51,747 nt of DNA. It comes from Myxococcales bacterium. Its GTDB lineage: Bacteria; Myxococcota_A; UBA9042. Positions within the stretch are counted from its first letter, which is position 1; the number at the start of each line of letters is the position of its first letter. Positions 47,308 to 51,747 of this stretch are shown here, in pieces. The notes under the pieces were generated by a model. It was not told the origin of the DNA. It ran no database searches and saw nothing but the letters and a program-made list of their open reading frames with translations. The position numbers and the translations under genes are program-made. The stretch is from positions 1-51,747 of the forward strand of contig CANMNA010000004.1 of assembly GCA_947499075.1 (NCBI GenBank), given 5' to 3'.

Positions 47308-48288
47308 GTGCCGTCGTCGCTCCTGCACAACAGCGCCATCCGGCAGTACGGCTCGGGCCGCCCCTTGGTCGTGCTCGCGATGGGCGGCAATGCCCTGATG
47401 CGGCCAGAGGACGACGGCACGGCGGCGCAGCAGTACAAGCGAGCCACTGAGGTCGCCAAGGTCTTGCATGGCCTATGTCGACGCGGGTACCGGGTGATGC
47501 TGGTCCACGGCAATGGTCCTCAGGTCGGTCAGGAGCTGATCCGCAGTGAAGAGGCCAGCACCAAGGTGCCGTTGGCGACACTGGACGCTTGCGTCGCGTC
47601 GACCCAGGGCACCATGGGCTTTCAGCTCGAGCTTGCCCTGTACAATCAAAGTCATACGCTGCGCGTGGCAACAATCCTGACTTTGGTCGAGGTGCATGCC
47701 CAAGACCCGGGTTTTGGTCGGCCGACCAAGCCGATTGGGCCGTTCTTCTCAGAGCATCGTGCCCGAGAATTGCAGCGGCGCAACAAGTGGCAAATGATCG
47801 AAGATGCGGGCCGGGGCTACCGCAAAGTGGTGGCGAGCCCGCGGCCTGTTGACGTCGTCAACCTCGGTGCCATCGACGCAGCCATCTCGCGCATGGACGT
47901 CGTGATCGCCGGCGGTGGTGGGGGCGTGCCGGTCGTCCGCGATGCCAATGGCCGCCTGTCTGGCGTCGAAGCCGTCATCGACAAGGACCTGACTTCGGCA
48001 CTCTTGGCCCAGTTGCTCGGCGCCCAGATGATGGTGGTGCTGACAGCTGTCGACCACGTCAGTCTGGACTTTGGCACACCAACGGAGCGCAAAGTCGCCG
48101 AGATGTCGCTGACGGAAGCCCGCAAGCACTTGGCCGATGGCCAGTTTCCGCCGGGCTCGATGGGCCCCAAGATCGCGGCTGCCGTGGAGTTTGCAGGTGC
48201 CACCGGACGGCCCGCAGCGATTGGGGCCGTCCAGCACATTGCCAAGATTTTGGCGGGAACGTCAGGGACGCGCGTAGTCCCCGACTGA
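47308..48288 (+). CDS. arcC: Carbamate kinase
   Basis: A 326-residue amino-acid-kinase-family enzyme making ATP from carbamoyl phosphate and ADP. Signature segments: VVLAMGGNALMRPED, VMLVHGNGPQVGQEL, GTMGFQLELALYN, VIAGGGGGVPVVRD and GSMGPKIAAAVEFAG. Start GTG 47308 follows bactofilin by three bases. Neither arginine deiminase nor ornithine carbamoyltransferase is in the window, so the usual arginine pathway partners are not neighbours. Confidence 0.94.
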   Translation: MPSSLLHNSAIRQYGSGRPLVVLAMGGNALMRPEDDGTAAQQYKRATEVAKVLHGLCRRGYRVMLVHGNGPQVGQELIRSEEASTKVPLATLDACVASTQGTMGFQLELALYNQSHTLRVATILTLVEVHAQDPGFGRPTKPIGPFFSEHRARELQRRNKWQMIEDAGRGYRKVVASPRPVDVVNLGAIDAAISRMDVVIAGGGGGVPVVRDANGRLSGVEAVIDKDLTSALLAQLLGAQMMVVLTAVDHVSLDFGTPTERKVAEMSLTEARKHLADGQFPPGSMGPKIAAAVEFAGATGRPAAIGAVQHIAKILAGTSGTRVVPD

Positions 48289-48309
48289 CGCGCCCGATCT
48301 GCGCATGGG

Positions 48310-49686
48310 CTACTTGCAGTCCGCACAGGTGGAGCCCGCGCAGCTGCTGCCCGCCTGTCCGGTCCCCTGGGCGTTGCAGCAGTCGCCGGCGCCCTTGCAT
48401 GCCGAGTCGCAGTAGCACTTGTTGCTTGGCGCCGGGCCGCCGCAAGCCGTGTCGCAGACGTGGCCGGTGGTGGTGCCACAGTCTGGCGGGCAATTGGCGG
48501 CGGTCTCGCCGCTCTCGCATTGACCGTTGCCGCACACCGGCGAAGTGGTCTTGCAGTCTTGCGGGCAGGTGCTCGGCGTCTCGTCAGGATCGCACACACC
48601 GTTGGGGCACGTCGGCGTGGTTGTCGTGCACGGGTCGGGGCAGTTCATTTCCGACATGCACCCGCCCAAGCTGCTGACTTCGGCGGAGGTCGCACCGGGC
48701 ACCGTCGCGCACTTCTGCTTGCAGGCGTTGTCACAATTGCATGAAATCAAGCAGTTCAATTCCTCGACACACGGCGCTTTGGCGCTGCAGGCCGCCATTT
48801 GGCTGCTGCACTCGCCCCATGCGCACTGCATCGACGCCGCAAATTTGCTGTTGCAGTCCATGGGGCAAGTCTCGCCGCTGGTGCACTTGCCGTTGGGGCA
48901 AACACTGGTGCCGGCGGGCTTGCAGTCCTTCGCGCACATCTCAACGTTCTCACCCGGTTCGCAGGTGCCGTTGCCACACACCGGTGAAGGTGGGCTGCTC
49001 GGGATGCACTTCATTTCGGCCATGCAACTCTGGACTTTCTGAACCGCGACGTTCGTCTCCGGCGGCGTCGGGCATTTGGCCATGCAGGCGATGTCTTTGC
49101 AGACTTCGACGCACGCCAACGCCTTGGCGCACTCGGTGTCGGCCTTGCAAGCGCTGTACTGTGCGCCACATTTGGTCTTGAGGCAGGTGACCATCGCGCC
49201 GGTGTCGATGTCAGCGATGATGCCGTCGATGGCTACGGTGCCGTCGCTGCCAGTCTTGGTGTCGGTGCCCGCGGTGTTGGTGTCGGTCGCGGTATCGGTC
49301 AAGGTCGGGCCGCCGTCGGCGCCGACGGTGTCCGTGCCGGTGTTGACCACGGCTGTCTTGGCGCAGCTCGCGCTGTTGAGCTTGGCCGCGGCGTCGTACT
49401 TGTTGTTGCAGTACTCATCAGCGCCACACTCAGCGCCGAGTTTTTCCCACTTGCCGCCCAAAGTATTGGCCGGGTCGGCATCGGCGGCGCAGTTCATCGG
49501 CTGCTTGCCGGCGCACCCTTGGGCCATGGCCTTGGGGTTGCACTTGTCGCCTTCCTTGCCAGCTGCAGGCACGGCAGATGTCCCACCGCCGCCACCACCG
49601 CCGACACATGCGGTTGCAGTAGCGATGAACACGCCTGTGGAACACGAGCGCAGCAGGCGGTACAGCGAATTCAAAGCGGGTGTCAT
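48310..49686 (-). CDS. Cys-rich lipoprotein with CGNG repeats and somatomedin-B-like end
   Basis: A 458-residue predicted lipoprotein; the signal ends IATATAC (Cys 27). An Asp/Thr/Gly-rich linker (about 95-140) follows a first Cys pair. The rest is dense in Cys: blocks such as CLKTKCGAQYSACKADTEC, and repeats of CGNGTCEPGENVEMCAKDC type that occur four times with CPNG or CGNG openings. The last segment, CYCDSACKGAGDCCN, fits the somatomedin-B pattern CxCDxxCxxxGDCC. GAGG five bases before ATG 49686 sets the start. It is convergent with carbamate kinase, 21 bases apart. Likely a surface adhesin or matrix-binding protein, which is inference. Confidence 0.75.
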   Translation of the reverse strand: MTPALNSLYRLLRSCSTGVFIATATACVGGGGGGGTSAVPAAGKEGDKCNPKAMAQGCAGKQPMNCAADADPANTLGGKWEKLGAECGADEYCNNKYDAAAKLNSASCAKTAVVNTGTDTVGADGGPTLTDTATDTNTAGTDTKTGSDGTVAIDGIIADIDTGAMVTCLKTKCGAQYSACKADTECAKALACVEVCKDIACMAKCPTPPETNVAVQKVQSCMAEMKCIPSSPPSPVCGNGTCEPGENVEMCAKDCKPAGTSVCPNGKCTSGETCPMDCNSKFAASMQCAWGECSSQMAACSAKAPCVEELNCLISCNCDNACKQKCATVPGATSAEVSSLGGCMSEMNCPDPCTTTTPTCPNGVCDPDETPSTCPQDCKTTSPVCGNGQCESGETAANCPPDCGTTTGHVCDTACGGPAPSNKCYCDSACKGAGDCCNAQGTGQAGSSCAGSTCADCK

Positions 49687-49800
49687 CAGGACCTCGGGGC
49701 GGGGGTGAAACTGCGGCAAGGCGATCACAGCGCCAAGCTAACGGTCTGATAGTTTGAACTTTTTTGCCAAACCACCAACGGCTGGGCAAAACGGGGCGGC

Positions 49801-49829
49801 AGGATATCCGCTTTCTCGGCAATAATCAA
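49801..49829 (-). promoter_or_regulatory. Promoter for the Cys-rich lipoprotein gene
   Basis: On the minus strand TTGATT and TATCCT are 17 bases apart, giving a leader of about 108 bases to the ATG at 49686. The -10 box equals that of the tRNA-Cys promoter. Confidence 0.45.
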
Positions 49830-49886
49830 GGAGAATCGTAGCCCTGCCCGCCGCCGCGGTCGACCGCACTGAGCGACAATTTTTCG

Positions 49887-51215
49887 TTATTTCAAGCAGC
49901 TGGCAAAGACCGTGCCACACTTGGTCTTGGTACAATCGCTTTCGCAGTTCTTGTCACCTTTGCAGGTCTTGCACTGGGTTCCGATGCACATGAACAACTC
50001 GGCGGCCTTGTTGGCTTCGACGGCAGACGCTGCCGCCAAACATCCAAAGTGACACTCCGACTTCTGGCCTTCCTTATCACACTGGCCCCAACAGGTCACG
50101 GCGTCCAGGCAGGTCTTGGTACCCTTGGGCCCAGCGCAGGTTGCCAGTGTGGCGGCGCAAGACTGGGTTGGGTTGGCGAGGCACTTGCTGATCGCGACCC
50201 ATTGTTGCTGCGAAGTCGGCGAGGCGCTGGACCAGCAGCCGGCCATGCAGCCGGCCTTGCTGTTTTCTGGCAGCTTTTCGCAGCCGTCCATGCACGAGAA
50301 CAAGGGGGCGCATCCGCCACTACCGGTCTTGCCGGCGGCGATGCACGTCAGCGCTTGGCCGGGGCAGGCCGCGAAAGCATCTTGGCCGCCGGCTGCGGCT
50401 GCGCAGTTGAAAAGGGTGTCGAACTGGGTCTGGGCCGCCTTGCTCAGGTTGCCATAGCATCCGTAGTTGCAGTCGGGACCTTTTTCCTTGCAGGTATCCA
50501 TGCATCCGAAGGCGCTGACGCAATCGGCGCTGCCGGTCTTGCCGTCGGCACCGCAGGCGATTGCCGGGAAGATGCACTTTTGGCCGGCGCACTGGTTGAT
50601 GCAGTTCTTGTCCGGGTTGCCGGCGCACAGGCCGTTGACACAGTACGCGTTGACGCAGGACAGGTAAGGCTGAACGGCGGCGGAAGCAGCGGCGCTGGCG
50701 ACGCCTAAGCAAATGTCTGCGCACTTGGGGTCGGTGCTGCCGCCACAGGCGACCCAGACACAGGTCAGCAAACTGCTGCAGAGTTGGTACTTGGCGATTG
50801 CACCATCGGATTGAGGCGCGTCCGCTGTGTACACGACTTCGGCTGTCGCGATGTCCGGCGGCACGAAGCCGTCAGCCAGCGTGGTATCCCCAGGGCCAAC
50901 GGCATCGACTGTCGGCGCAGCATCGGCGACGGCGGTGGCATCGTTGACCGGTGAAGCGTCAGCAACCGGCGCGACATCGCTGCCAACGGCGCGCCCGTCG
51001 CTGGCGCCTCGCACGCCGTCTGCGGTTGTGCCGCCGTCGCCACTGGTTGCGCCAGCGGAATCGCCTGCCCCACTAGAACTGCCGTCGCCGAGCGCGCCGT
51101 CGCCGACTGCTGCGTCGCCGCCGCTGGCCGCACCCACAATGGCTGGGGCGACGTTGGGCTCCGCGCAAGCAACCACAAACAGGCCTAGTACCCATAATCT
51201 GAGAGACTTGCTCAT
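49887..51215 (-). CDS. Cys-rich lipoprotein with repeated CxxxC modules
   Basis: A 442-residue predicted lipoprotein with signal GLFVVAC (Cys 17) and a long Ala/Gly/Asp/Ser linker (about 25-140). From residue 145 it consists of repeats of about 45 residues, each with Cys at set distances: LLTCVWVACGGSTDPKCADIC, AFGCMDTCKEKGPDCNYGC, LFSCMDGCEKLPENSKAGC, AVTCWGQCDKEGQKSECHFG, then the last TKTKCGTVFASCLK. The CMxxC...C...C unit is like the Cys part of the neighbouring gene at 48310 and the insert of the copper enzyme. ATG 51215 is the first fitting start. Function unknown; surface exposure is likely. Confidence 0.75.
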   Translation of the reverse strand: MSKSLRLWVLGLFVVACAEPNVAPAIVGAASGGDAAVGDGALGDGSSSGAGDSAGATSGDGGTTADGVRGASDGRAVGSDVAPVADASPVNDATAVADAAPTVDAVGPGDTTLADGFVPPDIATAEVVYTADAPQSDGAIAKYQLCSSLLTCVWVACGGSTDPKCADICLGVASAAASAAVQPYLSCVNAYCVNGLCAGNPDKNCINQCAGQKCIFPAIACGADGKTGSADCVSAFGCMDTCKEKGPDCNYGCYGNLSKAAQTQFDTLFNCAAAAGGQDAFAACPGQALTCIAAGKTGSGGCAPLFSCMDGCEKLPENSKAGCMAGCWSSASPTSQQQWVAISKCLANPTQSCAATLATCAGPKGTKTCLDAVTCWGQCDKEGQKSECHFGCLAAASAVEANKAAELFMCIGTQCKTCKGDKNCESDCTKTKCGTVFASCLK

Positions 51216-51373
51216 CTTGCCACCGCTGCAGGGCCCCAATGACTTTGGCCACGCGCCCGGCATCCTGCCAAAATCCACGCTGTAGCCGCAAATTGCGCGG
51301 CGAAGTTGAAGCCGAAGGCCTGCGGCGTGTACGCTGATGGCGCCGCGGCGACCGCCGCGTCTGGCAGGCTGCG

Positions 51374-51747
51374 ATGCGACACAAGGTTTGGTGTTTGGTC
51401 CTCTTCGTGGCGACCTGCTGCGGCGCACCTTGGTTTGCGGGGTGCAGCGACACCGCAGGCACGCCGTCGTTGGGAACAGCCGGCCAAGGTGCTGATGCGA
51501 TTGGCACAACCGACACCACGGCCGGCGACGCCAGCGACATTGCCGCGAGCGCCGCCGACACCGGCAGCGCAACGCTGGCGTCTTGCAAAGGCAGCGCGCT
51601 CAACGAAGGCTTTGCAGCCAAGGATGGCGACTGCAAGTTCTTGGAAAAGTGCCCGACACTTGGCCAATGCTACTGTGGCGACAAGTGCCCGGCGACGAAG
51701 TCACCCAAGTGCGACCCAAGCTTGTGCACCGGCAACCCCGCGCCCAA
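51374..51747 (+). CDS. Cys-rich lipoprotein, C-terminus beyond the window
   Basis: The gene begins with ATG 51374 and runs off the right edge after 124 codons. A signal peptide ends APWFAGC (Cys 24), followed by a Thr/Ala/Asp-rich linker and then Cys pairs (DCKFLEKCPTLGQCYCGDKC; KCDPSLC). It resembles the products of the two genes on its left and is divergent from the nearer one. In 51216-51373 I see no gene and no clear promoter. Confidence 0.7.
   Translation, partial: MRHKVWCLVLFVATCCGAPWFAGCSDTAGTPSLGTAGQGADAIGTTDTTAGDASDIAASAADTGSATLASCKGSALNEGFAAKDGDCKFLEKCPTLGQCYCGDKCPATKSPKCDPSLCTGNPAP

Overview
The window (51,747 bases, high G+C) reads as a chromosomal segment of a myxobacterium-like bacterium (Myxococcota, formerly Deltaproteobacteria). 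This is inferred from the high G+C coding bias, many lipoproteins with Asp/Thr/Gly-rich linkers followed by Cys-rich modules, IPT/TIG lipoproteins, FHA-domain signalling proteins, a bactofilin, and an acyltransferase/SDR pair. There is no phage, IS transposase, CRISPR array or plasmid gene, so this is resident chromosome with lineage-specific accessory genes between housekeeping blocks.

Layout. 1-5.0 kb: a partial FHA protein, an NCS1 nucleobase permease, a PlsC-type acyltransferase coupled to an atypical SDR protein, and a DUF4157 (eCIS-core-like) protein. 5.2-7.2 kb: tRNA-Arg(CCU), a DEAD-box helicase, the first copy of a dispersed structured repeat, and tRNA-Leu(CAG). 7.2-18.2 kb: a small unknown protein, an apolipoprotein N-acyltransferase whose catalytic domain carries a propeller-like insertion of about 340 residues, then a minus-strand cluster: a caspase-like lipoprotein, an IPT/TIG lipoprotein, a glutamine amidotransferase and a 61-residue membrane protein. 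A lipid kinase follows, flanked by two direct copies of the dispersed repeat. 18.5-26.7 kb: an FHA-FHA-TM-TPR protein, DppB/DppC-type permeases, NagZ, a C-terminal processing protease and an unknown protein. 26.7-38.0 kb: a reverse copy of the repeat, tRNA-Cys, then the classical rimP-nusA-ylxR-infB-rbfA-truB-rpsO-pnp block. 38.0-38.75 kb: a gene-free region packed with branched palindromes. 38.75-51.7 kb: a cytochrome c/copper monooxygenase lipoprotein, a BI-1 protein, TypA, a small lipoprotein, an acyl-CoA ligase followed by a polyprenol-phosphate glycosyltransferase, bactofilin, carbamate kinase and three Cys-rich lipoproteins.

How the genes fit together. The translation block is a conventional ribosome-biogenesis/RNA-turnover operon. 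The rest has an envelope theme: eight predicted lipoproteins, the enzyme that N-acylates lipoproteins (Lnt), peptidoglycan turnover (NagZ, a processing protease, peptide permeases) and lipid metabolism (acyltransferase, lipid kinase, acyl-CoA ligase, polyprenol glycosyltransferase). Two patterns seem least explained by known families. One is enzymes interrupted by extra modules: Lnt by a propeller, and the caspase-like and copper enzymes by Cys-rich inserts. The other is a set of structured non-coding elements: four copies of a roughly 140-nt repeat with inverted ends, and the branched palindromes behind pnp. All family assignments come from reading motifs by eye; no database search was run.
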